A stretch of 64,000 nucleotides of DNA from Eubacteriales bacterium (GTDB lineage Bacteria > Bacillota > Clostridia > Oscillospirales > CAG-382): assembly GCA_028702135.1 (NCBI GenBank), contig JAQVPJ010000006.1, positions 51,957 through 115,956 of the forward strand. The letters are read 5' to 3'. Both the position numbers and the translations under genes were made by a program. Numbering within the stretch: the stretch's first letter is position 1; every line of letters begins with the position of its first letter. This document shows, piece after piece, positions 53,001 through 61,816 of this stretch. The notes under the pieces are model-generated. The model ran no database searches and was not told the DNA's origin. It worked only from the letters and a program-made list of their open reading frames with translations.

Positions 53001-53453
53001 CTATTTTTTATCAGTCCCATCTTTTGTCTGTAATCTCTTTATATTCTCGGTTATGCGTTTGATATTCTTTATGGTTTTTTCATTTAAAAAATGCTCGATC
53101 TTCTCCACCTGTTCAAGCTCGTTTTCTGAGTTATTTAACAGACACAGAAAATCATGCAGCACCTCATGCCTGTAAAGGAGATATGCCCCTGTTTTACTGC
53201 CTTCCTCTGTCAGCTTTATATACCCGTATTTTTCAAAGGTAACGTAACCTAAGTGCTTCAGGTTGTTTACCATTTTTGAAGCGGAGGATGGTCTGACGTG
53301 CAACTTATCGGCAAGATTATTTACTCTGAGCACTTCCCTGGTCTTCAGCTCTCTGCAAATCATCTCCAAATAGTCCTCCATAGCAGCAGTGAGTACTGTG
53401 TTGTCAATCATCTGATAACCCTTTAGCGTATAGAATCCGGTATTATCATTCAT
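53001..53453 (-). CDS. DtxR family metal-dependent regulator
   Basis: A 150-aa regulator. An HTH (VNNLADKLHVRPSSASKMVNNLKHLG), a wing (KYGYIKLTEEG) and the dimerisation part with metal-binding residues (HEVLHDFL, EQVEKIEH) match the DtxR/MntR group without an SH3 domain. It is divergent from feoA-feoB and likely senses Fe2+ or Mn2+ to control them. Start chosen is the ATG at 53453, about 11 bases after GGAAAGGA; a frame extending to a TTG at 53570 adds 39 residues with no family similarity. A palindrome at 53563-53577 lies between the divergent genes. Confidence 0.9.
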   Translation of the reverse strand: MNDNTGFYTLKGYQMIDNTVLTAAMEDYLEMICRELKTREVLRVNNLADKLHVRPSSASKMVNNLKHLGYVTFEKYGYIKLTEEGSKTGAYLLYRHEVLHDFLCLLNNSENELEQVEKIEHFLNEKTIKNIKRITENIKRLQTKDGTDKK

Positions 53454-53562
53454 TTCATAACCGTTCCTTTCCTCTGCGGTGAAAACCGTCGAAAAATCAA
53501 ACCTTGTTGTATCACACGGTAACTGATTTACATATTCTATCATAAAGATAAAGAGTTCATAC

Positions 53563-53577
53563 GGAAACAAAGTTTCC
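53563..53577. promoter_or_regulatory. Palindrome between dtxR and feoA
   Basis: GGAAAC-AAA-GTTTCC is a perfect 6-3-6 inverted repeat in the divergent region, 50 bases before the feoA start and 110 bases before the chosen dtxR start. It is a candidate binding site for the adjacent DtxR-type regulator. No strong promoter was recognised around it. Confidence 0.5.
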
Positions 53578-53626
53578 TTAGTGAAAAAAACTATTTGTTT
53601 ATTAATATTTATGGGAGTTAACTTTT

Positions 53627-53857
53627 ATGAGTGATATAAAAACATTAAATGATTTAAAGGAAGGGCAAAGTGCCAAGGTAAAAGAACTGAAATCCTTCGG
53701 GAGTATAAGAAGAAGACTTCAGGATATAGGGCTTGTTGAGGGAACGGAGGTAAAATGCCTGCAAAAAAGCCCGTCCGGCGACCCTGTTGCTTATCTGATA
53801 AGAGGCGCTGTCATCGCGATAAGAGCAGAGGATTCCTCGAATATTTTGGTAATTTGA
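53627..53857 (+). CDS. feoA: Ferrous iron transport protein A
   Basis: A 76-aa SH3-like cytosolic protein needed for FeoB activity. It begins MSDIKTLNDLKEGQSAKVKE and has the family pattern RRRLQDIGLVEGTEVKCLQK, then DPVAYLIRGAVIAIRAEDS. The ATG follows GGGAG by nine bases. It lies 18 bases upstream of the 5' part of feoB. Intact itself, but its partner is broken. Confidence 0.95.
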   Translation: MSDIKTLNDLKEGQSAKVKELKSFGSIRRRLQDIGLVEGTEVKCLQKSPSGDPVAYLIRGAVIAIRAEDSSNILVI

Positions 53858-53875
53858 CATAGCACGGAGGTAATT

Positions 53876-55174
53876 TTGGGTAATATGAAGAAGTCAATCG
53901 GTGCATCTGCGGCTGATACCGGGTTGTTAATTATTAAAGCCGAACCATCGGATAATGTTATCGCGCTTGCGGGGAATCCGAATGTAGGAAAAAGCACGCT
54001 ATTCAACAATCTGACCGGAATGAAACAGCATACAGGTAACTGGCCGGGTAAAACCGTTGTAAATGCACAGGGAAGCCGAAGCTTTCACGGAGAAAACTAT
54101 ATTTTCGTTGATTTGCCGGGTACATATTCCCTTATGGCAAACTCAAAAGAGGAGGAGGCAGCAAGGGATTTTATATGTTTCGGTAATTCGGATGCGGTCA
54201 TAGTTGTATGCGATGCTACCTGTCTTGAGCGGAATTTGAATCTCGTTCTGCAAACAATAGAAATAACAAGCAACGTTATCGTATGCGTAAATATGATGGA
54301 TGAAGCAAGAAAAAAGAACATTTATATAAATCTTGATAAATTATCCGAAAAGTTATGCGTTCCTGTAATCGGCACTGTGGGGAGAAAAAAGAGTAGTATA
54401 TCGGTTTTAATGCAGAAAGTCGATAATATTAAAAACACGGTAAAAAAAACAACTCAGGTTATAAAATATAGCGAGCCTGTCGAAAAAGCGATTGAAATGT
54501 TAGAACCTGCCATCAGGGCAAAAGCGACTGGGATAAACCCACGCTGGCTTTGCTTGAAGCTGTTAGAGCATAATGATGAGCTTTTAGGGGCAATTAAAAG
54601 CCATACAGGCATTGACTTTGATAACGACTCCGATATGAAAGAAAAGCAAAAGCAGGTAAACGAATATCTGCTTTTGCATGGTATTGACAGAAGCCGTCTG
54701 AACGATATAATCGTGTCCAAAATCAACGAAACCTCTGAAAGTATATGTTCTGATACTGTACGGTATGATAAATCCTCATACAGAAAATACGACAGTAAAG
54801 CCGATAAGATTCTTACGAGCAAGCTGACAGGGTTCCCGATTATGTTCGCTCTGCTGGTCTTAATATTTTGGTTGACGATAATAGGTGCAAATTATCCCTC
54901 AAAGCTGATTTCAGATGTTCTTTTTGGATTGGAAAACCTACTGACTGAGCTGTTTATTCGCATAAACGCCCCAAATTGGTTGTGTGGTGTGCTTGTACAA
55001 GGTTCATACCGCGTGCTTGCATGGGTTGTTTCCGTAATGCTTCCGCCCATGGCAATATTTTTCCCGCTTTTTACATTAATGGAGGATTCGGGGTATCTCC
55101 CCCGAATCGCTTTTAATCTCGATAAATACTTTAAAAAATGTCATGCCTGCGGTAAGCAAGCACTTACTATGTGA
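53876..55174 (+). pseudogene. feoB: feoB, 5' part (separated from its 3' part)
   Basis: This encodes 432 residues: the FeoB G domain (GNPNVGKST at about 33, DLPGTYSL, NMMDEA), the GDI domain, and the first membrane helices up to KCHACGKQALTM. The next codons in an intact gene would be TGC ATG (Cys-Met), which are found at the start of the 3' part at 47.48 kb. Here the ATG is followed by TGA, a stop made from the recombination core TG plus the first base of the foreign arm. The truncated product keeps the GTPase but lacks half of the pore. Start is TTG five bases after GGAGG. Confidence 0.93.
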
Positions 55175-55195
55175 ATAGTATGTCCAAACTTGTAT
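55150..55195 (+). other. Right att junction (feoB 5' half / element arm)
   Basis: feoB sequence ending CTTACTATG is joined at core TG (55172-55173) to a foreign arm with ATGTC (55180-55184) and AACTTG (55187-55192). These are the mirror images of GACAT and CAAGTT in the left junction at identical distances from the core. The recombinase gene begins three bases beyond this 46-base junction. Confidence 0.8.
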
Positions 55196-55197
55196 AA

Positions 55198-56598
55198 TCA
55201 AATTCGCCAGTGAATATTGATAGATTCATCATTAACCACTATCGACTTTATAACGCTGTTGACGAACATGCGCCTTTCTTCAATAGCACCTCCGCGCAAC
55301 ACATCATCAAACTCACTCAGCAAAGCTACGAATTTTCGTTTTCTTGCGCCTATATCCGCAACAGGTGTGCGCAGATTTTCCACCAGAGTGTCTTTTTCCT
55401 GTTTTAACGCATTGACTCTATTTGTTATGTCTTCAATGGGTATAGAGCCGACTTGATACAAGTCAATTAGTTTAGAGATTTGGATATCAATATCTTTTAT
55501 CCGCTTATTCAGCGATTTTACATCAACAAAAGACTGGTCTTTGTCATCGGTGAACATACTGTCAATATGGCATGGATCTTGGCTGAGCTTCTCAATTTCG
55601 CCAATAATAAGATCATCCAGTTTATCAATAGCCCAGTTCTTGTTTTTACAGTTTGGATCTTTAACATACTTTGCATCCGACTTGGAACGCGAATAGCATT
55701 TGTAATATCCGTGATTTCCAGAATACCTCGCACCGCACTTGTCACATACAATTAGGCTTGAGAGCAAATAGCTTGCTCTAAACGGAGTTTTTTGTGCTAT
55801 AGTTTTTCGAGCTTCACGCTTTGTGGAAGTCAATAGCTCTTGTGTCCTATTAAACACACTCGCACTCACGATAGGTGTATGTACCCCATCATAAGCGACT
55901 TTTTTAAATTTAACTTTTCCTATATAAACGTTGTTCCGCAACACGTTAATAATAAGAGTGTGGCTTGTCCACCCGCCGTATTTGATATTCATATATCTTT
56001 GAATAGAGTTTATACTATAACCTGATAAAAACCTATCAAATACTTCTCTAACTTGCAATGCTTTATATTCGTCAACGACTAATTGACCATTAATGTAGTT
56101 ATACCCTGTTGGCGGGTTTGCTCCGCCATGATAATATCCAGCTTTGCTGCGTCCGATACGCCCCATTGTGAAGCGTTCTGTTATTTGATCTTTTTCGAGC
56201 TGTGCGAATACTGATAGTATGCCGATCATAGCCCGTCCGAATGGCGAAGAAGTATCAAAGTTTTCATTCATGGATACAAATTCTACGCCATTATTTAAAA
56301 ATTCATCTTCTATAAGCATTAATGTATCTTTTTGTGAACGGGAAAGACGGTCTAGCTTATATACTATAATTACATCAAGTTTGCGTTCGTGTATATCTTC
56401 GAGCATTTGCTTAAGACCAGGGCGGTATATATTGCCACCAGAATAACCGCCATCGGTGTATATCTTATAGATATTCCAATCTTTAGCTGCACAATACGCC
56501 TTAAGCCTTTCGGTCTGCTCCTCAATGCTATAGTTTTCAAGTTGATTTTCTGTAGATACGCGTATATAACAGGCAGCCTTTGTAAACTTCTTTGTCAT
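55198..56598 (-). CDS. Large serine recombinase (site-specific integrase)
   Basis: A 466-aa recombinase. The N-terminal resolvase domain has the catalytic Ser in YIRVSTENQ (S15) and the YKLDRLSRSQKDTL motif. A recombinase domain follows (about 160-260), then a zinc beta-ribbon (CDKCGARYSG...YYKCYS...C) and a coiled coil (about 355-420). Such enzymes join attP to attB without homology and excise only with a helper protein. The 3' end of the gene abuts the att junction in feoB, as usual for an integrase and its attP. ATG after GAGAGGTG. Confidence 0.97.
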   Translation of the reverse strand: MTKKFTKAACYIRVSTENQLENYSIEEQTERLKAYCAAKDWNIYKIYTDGGYSGGNIYRPGLKQMLEDIHERKLDVIIVYKLDRLSRSQKDTLMLIEDEFLNNGVEFVSMNENFDTSSPFGRAMIGILSVFAQLEKDQITERFTMGRIGRSKAGYYHGGANPPTGYNYINGQLVVDEYKALQVREVFDRFLSGYSINSIQRYMNIKYGGWTSHTLIINVLRNNVYIGKVKFKKVAYDGVHTPIVSASVFNRTQELLTSTKREARKTIAQKTPFRASYLLSSLIVCDKCGARYSGNHGYYKCYSRSKSDAKYVKDPNCKNKNWAIDKLDDLIIGEIEKLSQDPCHIDSMFTDDKDQSFVDVKSLNKRIKDIDIQISKLIDLYQVGSIPIEDITNRVNALKQEKDTLVENLRTPVADIGARKRKFVALLSEFDDVLRGGAIEERRMFVNSVIKSIVVNDESINIHWRI

Positions 56599-56621
56599 TT
56601 TTGCACCTCTCTATATGTTAT

Positions 56622-56650
56622 ATTATACCATATATATGTATTAAGTGAAA
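56622..56650 (-). promoter_or_regulatory. Promoter of the recombinase gene
   Basis: On the minus strand TTTCAC (56650-56645), 17 bases, and an extended -10 TGGTATAAT (TATAAT at 56627-56622), 24 bases before the start codon. Confidence 0.55.
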
Positions 56651-56683
56651 ATTATATTTTCCTATTGTCTGACAGCAGATTAC

Positions 56684-56869
56684 CACATCATTTCAGGGTC
56701 ATGTTCCACGTGTTCCGTAAAATACTTATGTTTTTCTGCACTCTGCCTTAATTCATGAATACCCGAGGATATATACCAGCAATCGCAGTTTTTTACATGC
56801 CAAAAGAGTAGCCAGCATCAGCAGAATCATAAACAGCAAAATATATTTTTCAACTTCATAATAATTCAC
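56684..56869 (-). pseudogene. Truncated lipoprotein paralogue
   Basis: A signal peptide with a lipobox (LLMLATLLACKK, from a possible GTG at 56869) runs after about 30 codons directly into a stretch matching the middle of the lipoprotein encoded at 57000-57566 (YISSG, then a KYF-EHVE-DPE-like run). Frame changes and a large internal deletion are evident. It seems to be the remains of a tandem copy of that gene. The rest of the 400-base gap shows no gene. Confidence 0.6.
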
Positions 56870-56999
56870 TTTCTGTATTTATGAAAAGATTTACCAGATG
56901 CCGTAGATCACGACGGCATCTGGTGTTTTTATCACTTATATGAGATTGTCATACCTTTGATTATTGAATAATTTAATCGACGAAGCAATCAAAAAACAC

Positions 57000-57566
57000 T
57001 TATTCATATCGGTAATAGTGGTTGATGATCTCATCATCAAAGGTATATATAATATCCGCGTTAGGTAGCTCTATTTCTTCTATGCTCATATCTGAAACAA
57101 AACTTTCGTAGAATTTACGCACTCTTTCCAATTCTGCGACAAATACCTCTTTTGGAATATTGAAGTACTCTATATATTGCACTAATAACATCCTTTCAGG
57201 GTCTCGTTCCACATGATCCACAAAATATTGATGTTCTTCCCAAGTCTGCCCTAATTCAAACATACCCGAGGAGATATACCAACAATCACGGTATGGTTTG
57301 CCATTTGGGTATATATCCTCATCATAAGGATATAGCTTAATAGAGCCGGGAATATATATCGGCAACCCGGTTTCAGGGTCTGTGGGAATTGAAGTGCCTG
57401 ATTGTGTATTTTCGGACATTTCATCACTTGATGATTCCAATATAGAGGAAGATTCCAACAAAGAGGGATTTGCACTTTGGCTTTCCTCTACTGGTGGAAT
57501 TCTTTTACATGCCGACAGCGGAACCAGCGTCAACAGAGTCAGAAACAGCAATACTATATTTTTCAT
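57000..57566 (-). CDS. Putative lipoprotein of unknown function
   Basis: A 188-aa exported protein with a lipoprotein signal peptide and lipobox LSAC (Cys 20 from the chosen start). A Ser/Glu-rich linker (about 25-60) is followed by a soluble domain (about 75-188) with YIPGSIKLYPYDEDI, CWYISSGMFELGQTWEEH and an acidic C-terminus. I do not recognise the domain. Start is the ATG at 57566; the longer frame to 57632 is upstream leader. Transcription probably comes from the promoter in the repeat at 57811-57996. A decayed copy lies just downstream. Confidence 0.75.
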   Translation of the reverse strand: MKNIVLLFLTLLTLVPLSACKRIPPVEESQSANPSLLESSSILESSSDEMSENTQSGTSIPTDPETGLPIYIPGSIKLYPYDEDIYPNGKPYRDCWYISSGMFELGQTWEEHQYFVDHVERDPERMLLVQYIEYFNIPKEVFVAELERVRKFYESFVSDMSIEEIELPNADIIYTFDDEIINHYYRYE

Positions 57567-57810
57567 AAAGCAGCCCACTTTCCAATTATTTTTGTTCTTA
57601 TTACTTTTCGTGTTTAAATTACGAATGGTCAATTATGTATTATTCAGAGCCTTTCGCAACTTATGTGCCGAACCGTTGTCATAAGAACCCAACTCATTGT
57701 CATTATCAGAAACACACGCGTCCCCTACAAATAGAACAAATAGAGAAACCGTCAGGAATACTATTAACGCCAGTAATTTTCTTACTTATAACGTCATCTC
57801 GTTCTCTTTT

Positions 57811-57996
57811 GTTAATATTATTTATTTTTTAATTTGATATTATATTACTATATATTTTTATTGTCAACTTTTTAGTTTTATTTAACATAGAATACTATAC
57901 TATCGTTGATTGTAAAAATTATCGTAGAAGCCAAAAACTTTAATACACAAAAATAAAAAGTCCTCGAAAACATATAGTTTTCAAGGACTTTTTTGG
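57811..57996 (-). repeat. Promoter-terminator repeat cassette, copy 1
   Basis: About 185 bases nearly identical to 58781-58968. Read on the minus strand it begins with a terminator hairpin (AAGTCCT...AGGACTT, T-run) for the gene at its right and then carries a promoter, TTGACA (57867-57862), 17 bases, TATAAT (57844-57839), for the lipoprotein gene at its left. The hairpin also has a T-run on the plus strand. Confidence 0.8.
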
Positions 57997-58051
57997 CAAG
58001 AATCTATGTGTTATTAAATCATAGCTTATCCGATCAATTTAGATATCTGTT

Positions 58052-58690
58052 TTAAACATTTGTATTATTATATCTATTATTCATTTCTTCCATGTCAAAG
58101 TCTAAAAAGTAAGGCTTAACTAGATCATAATAATGTCTGAACCTTTCTTTTGTTAAGAGTACAATATCGCAACCTCTATCATCATAAATTGAAAAAATAC
58201 ATTCATTATCGAATGAAACGAAACTTATATCTTGCCCTTTACCATTTATCTGTGCAAGTATATATTTTTTATAATTAAACGCTTTTTTATCCGCATAACA
58301 AATAATTCTATGCCTTTTTATTAGGTTATAAGTATCATCTTCTGGTGCATCATAGGTTTCTAAATTTTTAACGACTTTGTGTCGATATTTCTTAAAACAC
58401 TCTTTAAGAAGTGTAAGCTGTTGTTTTTCTTCTAAAATATTTGGAATTATTGTAGAATTTGCATCTCCATCACACAAATAGTCATAATCCCAATAATTGA
58501 AGAAAATAGCATCAGCACCATTGGGGAACAATATATTATAAATTTCAAAGGCACGCTTTTCAGCGTTTTCCATATACTCCTTTTCGTTATCGCCTATACC
58601 TAGTTCGCAACGCAAAGCAAATTCATTATTATAAAAATATGGGTGTAAGTAACTAAAATTTGTATCGCATATAATTTTTTCTACAATCAT
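58052..58690 (-). CDS. DUF3885-like protein
   Basis: A 212-aa soluble protein. The C-terminal part, FSIYDDRGCDIVLLTKERFRHYY followed by LDFDMEEM, matches my recollection of DUF3885, a family found in Firmicutes beside toxin or immunity genes. The function is unknown. Start is the ATG at 58690 with AAGGTGG about ten bases upstream; a longer frame reaches 58732. The gene is flanked on both sides by copies of the promoter-terminator repeat, so recombination could delete or duplicate it as a unit. Confidence 0.7.
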   Translation of the reverse strand: MIVEKIICDTNFSYLHPYFYNNEFALRCELGIGDNEKEYMENAEKRAFEIYNILFPNGADAIFFNYWDYDYLCDGDANSTIIPNILEEKQQLTLLKECFKKYRHKVVKNLETYDAPEDDTYNLIKRHRIICYADKKAFNYKKYILAQINGKGQDISFVSFDNECIFSIYDDRGCDIVLLTKERFRHYYDLVKPYFLDFDMEEMNNRYNNTNV

Positions 58691-58780
58691 AATATATACA
58701 CCACCTTCCAAAGATAATATATCATACAGCATTTGGTTTGTAAAGGAGTTGCTTTTGCTCCAAGAGTTTCGCTCTAATTT

Positions 58781-58968
58781 GTCAATATTGTTTATTTTTT
58801 AATTTGCTATTATATTACCATATATTTTTTTATTGTCAACTTTTTAGTTTTATTTAACATAGAATACTATACTATCGTTGAACGTAAAAATTATCGTAGT
58901 AACCGAAAATCAATAAAACACAAAAATAAAAAGTCCTCGATAACATAGTGTTTTCAAGGACTTTTTTG
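58781..58968 (-). repeat. Promoter-terminator repeat cassette, copy 2
   Basis: Close copy of 57811-57996. The hairpin and T-runs are kept. The promoter has the same hexamers, TTGACA (58839-58834) and TATAAT (58814-58809), but the spacer is 19 bases instead of 17, so it is probably weaker. It precedes the DUF3885-like gene and ends the transcript of the sugar isomerase-like gene. Confidence 0.8.
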
Positions 58969-59029
58969 TTGCGAGTGTTCATAACGGATTCAAAGTTCAA
59001 ACATCACGCCTAAAGCAAAACTAAAATTA

Positions 59030-59881
59030 TTACCAAATTCCTAAATTCGATTTTGGGGTTGAGAAAATTGCGGGTGTTTTCCCATCAAATAGCGCTTTTG
59101 CGTTTGCAGCGAAATCGCCACAATTCAAATCTCTACTTCTTATAATTGTTTTTGGACATTTTAAACCGACTTCGTACATCCATACACCATTATATTTTGC
59201 TTTTTTTAAAGCGTCTAAGATATCGTTCCAATTTATCTTTCCCTCGCCCGGCAGCCAATGCCGCTCGTTTATAAAGTCATAATCCGAAACATGAAGGGTG
59301 ACAATTTTATCACCTACATTTTTGATAAATTCAACATTAGATTCGCCAAGCAAATGGTTTGTATCAAAGCAAACCCTCAGTTTATCATGAACAGAAATTA
59401 AAGCATTGATTTCTGAAGAAGAGTTGCCAAGACAAGATCGCGGTAAATTCTCTACACAGATAATGCTATTATGTTGTGCTGCAATTTCAACCAATTTATT
59501 TAGGCTGTCTTTTGCACACTTAATCTTTTCTTCCCGTATAATCTCATCATTAGGCTCACCGCTCGGATGTATAATAAATTTGTTTATACCGATATCACTT
59601 GCTTTATTAATTAAATCTGTAAAATATCCAATGGTTTTTGCTCTAAGTTCTATATCTAATGAGGATGGTTCAATCTCTTCAAAAGGTGCAAAAGGGAGGT
59701 GGTAAGACCAAAGCTCAACATTATGTTTTCTTGAAAATTTAGCCAATGATTTGTAATCTAAATTTTTGTATTCAGATGGGTCGGGAGAAATTTCTATGGA
59801 ACTTAATCCACTTTTTGAATAATTATAAAACAGTTCTTCATTCAACACTTTACCGCAAGATGATAAACCTATTTTATACAT
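59030..59881 (-). CDS. Sugar phosphate isomerase/epimerase-like TIM barrel protein
   Basis: A 283-aa protein of the xylose-isomerase-like (AP endonuclease 2) TIM-barrel family. Metal-binding and catalytic positions are visible as IIHPSGE, ICVENLP (Glu), CFDTNHLLGE (Asp, His), LHVSDYD (His, Asp) and a final WMYEVG (Glu). Members epimerise or isomerise sugars or related acids; the substrate cannot be told. Start is the ATG at 59881, with AAAGGGG about seven bases upstream; a longer frame runs to 59920. A glycerate 2-kinase gene lies divergently upstream. Confidence 0.85.
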   Translation of the reverse strand: MYKIGLSSCGKVLNEELFYNYSKSGLSSIEISPDPSEYKNLDYKSLAKFSRKHNVELWSYHLPFAPFEEIEPSSLDIELRAKTIGYFTDLINKASDIGINKFIIHPSGEPNDEIIREEKIKCAKDSLNKLVEIAAQHNSIICVENLPRSCLGNSSSEINALISVHDKLRVCFDTNHLLGESNVEFIKNVGDKIVTLHVSDYDFINERHWLPGEGKINWNDILDALKKAKYNGVWMYEVGLKCPKTIIRSRDLNCGDFAANAKALFDGKTPAIFSTPKSNLGIW

Positions 59882-60009
59882 TTTAATTCCCCTTTTTGCT
59901 ATATATTCAAAATGTATCATCTTTAATTTATATTTTCAAGGCTAAAGTATGGAAAGCATTTTGTTTGGATATCCCAAACATACTTGTTAGGAAAGTCCGA
60001 AAACCTTGC

Positions 60010-60056
60010 TAAAATAAAAAGAATGTTCATAACGGCTCAAGTACGTTATGAACATT
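60010..60056 (-). terminator. Orphan terminator-like hairpin
   Basis: AATGTTCATAAC (60022-60033) pairs perfectly with GTTATGAACATT (60045-60056); on the minus strand it is followed by CTTTTTATTTT. No minus-strand gene precedes it, so it may be left from a lost gene. The surrounding gap (59882-60423) holds only a short decayed-looking frame near 60060-60180 with no assignable product. Confidence 0.5.
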
Positions 60057-60423
60057 AGGCATGTGATTTAACACCTAAAAAGATTTCTGTCGAAAATGCT
60101 CATGTTGCAACGGTTTCTGAATATTTTCATCTCGAATATCACGACTTTTCAGTAAAAAAATATACGCCGACTTTGTCTGGATAGAACCAAAAAAAATCAC
60201 TATTTGCTGGTAATGAAATTAGTTTTCTTGCTCAAGAGGATTTCTCGAGGTACAATGATTACAAAAAACCGTATATATCTGTCCAACAGTTTCAAAGCTA
60301 TCCTTAACGTGCTCATGAACGACAAGTATAAAAGAAATTTGTTGCAATTTTATTATAACAACTGATTTATGAAGAGATAAGATAATAATCAATTCTTCTG
60401 AAAACAGTCCATATTCTATTTTG

Positions 60424-60452
60424 TTGACAAGGCTATAAAAAAACCATATAAT
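60424..60452 (+). promoter_or_regulatory. Consensus promoter of the glycerate kinase gene
   Basis: TTGACA (60424-60429), exactly 17 bases, then TATAAT (60447-60452). Both hexamers are perfect. Confidence 0.85.
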
Positions 60453-60527
60453 TAATTCAAATAAACAATCCTTAATATATATGAAATAAGAATCAATAGG
60501 ATGGATATCGCTTAAGGAGGAAATCTT

Positions 60528-61760
60528 TTGAGCCTTAGAAGTGATGCACATAAAATAATCAATGCAGCCCTGCAAGCAGCAATGCCGGATGCCGCTGTAA
60601 AGAAAGCACTTAAAACATTTGAAGCTCCGATGGGAAAACTGTTGTTGATAGCCGTGGGCAAGGCATCTTGGCAAATGGCAAAAACAGCATCGGAAATTCT
60701 GGGTGACAGGATAAATTATGGTATCGTTATCACCAAGTATGGCCATAACAAGGGAGATCTGTGCCCGATTGAAGTATATGAAGCCGGACATCCCATTCCG
60801 GACGAGAACTCCTTTCGTGCAACAGAACGGGTAATCCGGGCGGTGAAGGATCTGGACGAAAAGGACACGGTGATTTTCCTTTTATCCGGCGGCGGTTCTG
60901 CGCTCTTTGAAAAGCCTCTTGTAGACGGTAAAACCTTAGAAAAAATTACAAAAGAATTATTAGCTTGCGGCGCCGACATTGTTGAGATAAATACAGTCCG
61001 CAAGCGCCTCTCTGCCGTCAAAGGCGGTCGCTTTGCACAAATCTGCGCACCGGCAAAAGTCTTCTCCGTGGTTCTGTCAGATATTATCAGCGACCCGCTG
61101 GACATGATCGCTTCCGGTCCGGCCTATCCTGACACCTCCACCGGCGAGCAAGCGTTTGCCATTGCACATAAGTATCATCTTACACTGACACCCGAGATAA
61201 AAACGCTGCTGGCATCGGAAACACCCAAGGTACTGGATAATGTTGAAACGCATATTACAGGCAGCGTACGACAACTGTGCAGTTCTGCAAAAGAAACCTG
61301 CCTTGCGCTGGGCTATGAAACCATCGTGCTGACAGCAAATTTGTGCTGTACTGCACGGGATGCCGGGAGTTTTCTTGCATCCATCGCACAGTATCATTCG
61401 GATACAAAGCATTCTCTGGCCTTTATTGCCGGCGGTGAGACTGTTGTGCATCTGACCGGTAAGGGCAAGGGAGGACGCAACCAAGAAATTGCGCTGTCTG
61501 CGGCTAAGGGGATCGCCGGCCTTCCCGCAACAGCCGTGTTTTCCTTTGGTTCGGACGGCACGGACGGGCCGACAGATGCAGCAGGAGGCTACTGCGATGG
61601 CCAGACCTGCGCACTTCTTGCACAAGAGGGGATTATGATTGATGATGTACTTGCGAACAATGATGCATATCCTGCGCTGGAAAAATGCAACGGTCTGATC
61701 GTGACAGGCCCGACAGGAACCAACGTAAACGACCTGACGGTGCTGCTGATCAAACGTTAG
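60528..61760 (+). CDS. Glycerate 2-kinase (MOFRL/DUF4147 family)
   Basis: A 410-aa kinase that phosphorylates D-glycerate, linking it to glycolysis. The N-terminal DUF4147 domain has LLLIAVGKASWQMAK, YEAGHPIPDENS and FLLSGGGSALF. The C-terminal MOFRL domain has FIAGGETVVHLTGKGKGGRNQE and FGSDGTDGPTDAAGG. All are in the usual order and length. Start is TTG seven bases after AAGGAGG. Base composition is more GC-rich than its flanks, which suggests a different origin. A sugar isomerase-like gene sits divergently, so the pair may serve sugar-acid use. Confidence 0.95.
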   Translation: MSLRSDAHKIINAALQAAMPDAAVKKALKTFEAPMGKLLLIAVGKASWQMAKTASEILGDRINYGIVITKYGHNKGDLCPIEVYEAGHPIPDENSFRATERVIRAVKDLDEKDTVIFLLSGGGSALFEKPLVDGKTLEKITKELLACGADIVEINTVRKRLSAVKGGRFAQICAPAKVFSVVLSDIISDPLDMIASGPAYPDTSTGEQAFAIAHKYHLTLTPEIKTLLASETPKVLDNVETHITGSVRQLCSSAKETCLALGYETIVLTANLCCTARDAGSFLASIAQYHSDTKHSLAFIAGGETVVHLTGKGKGGRNQEIALSAAKGIAGLPATAVFSFGSDGTDGPTDAAGGYCDGQTCALLAQEGIMIDDVLANNDAYPALEKCNGLIVTGPTGTNVNDLTVLLIKR

Positions 61761-61816
61761 TCTTGTGTAATGTTAAATGAATACAAATCTGAAGGCACAA
61801 TAAAAAGGAGATTAAA

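Noticed and set aside
60219..60791. A 190-codon minus-strand frame upstream of and overlapping the glycerate kinase gene
   Set aside because: It overlaps the kinase gene and its consensus promoter, has a Cys/Phe-rich composition typical of an antisense shadow, and lacks a ribosome binding site.
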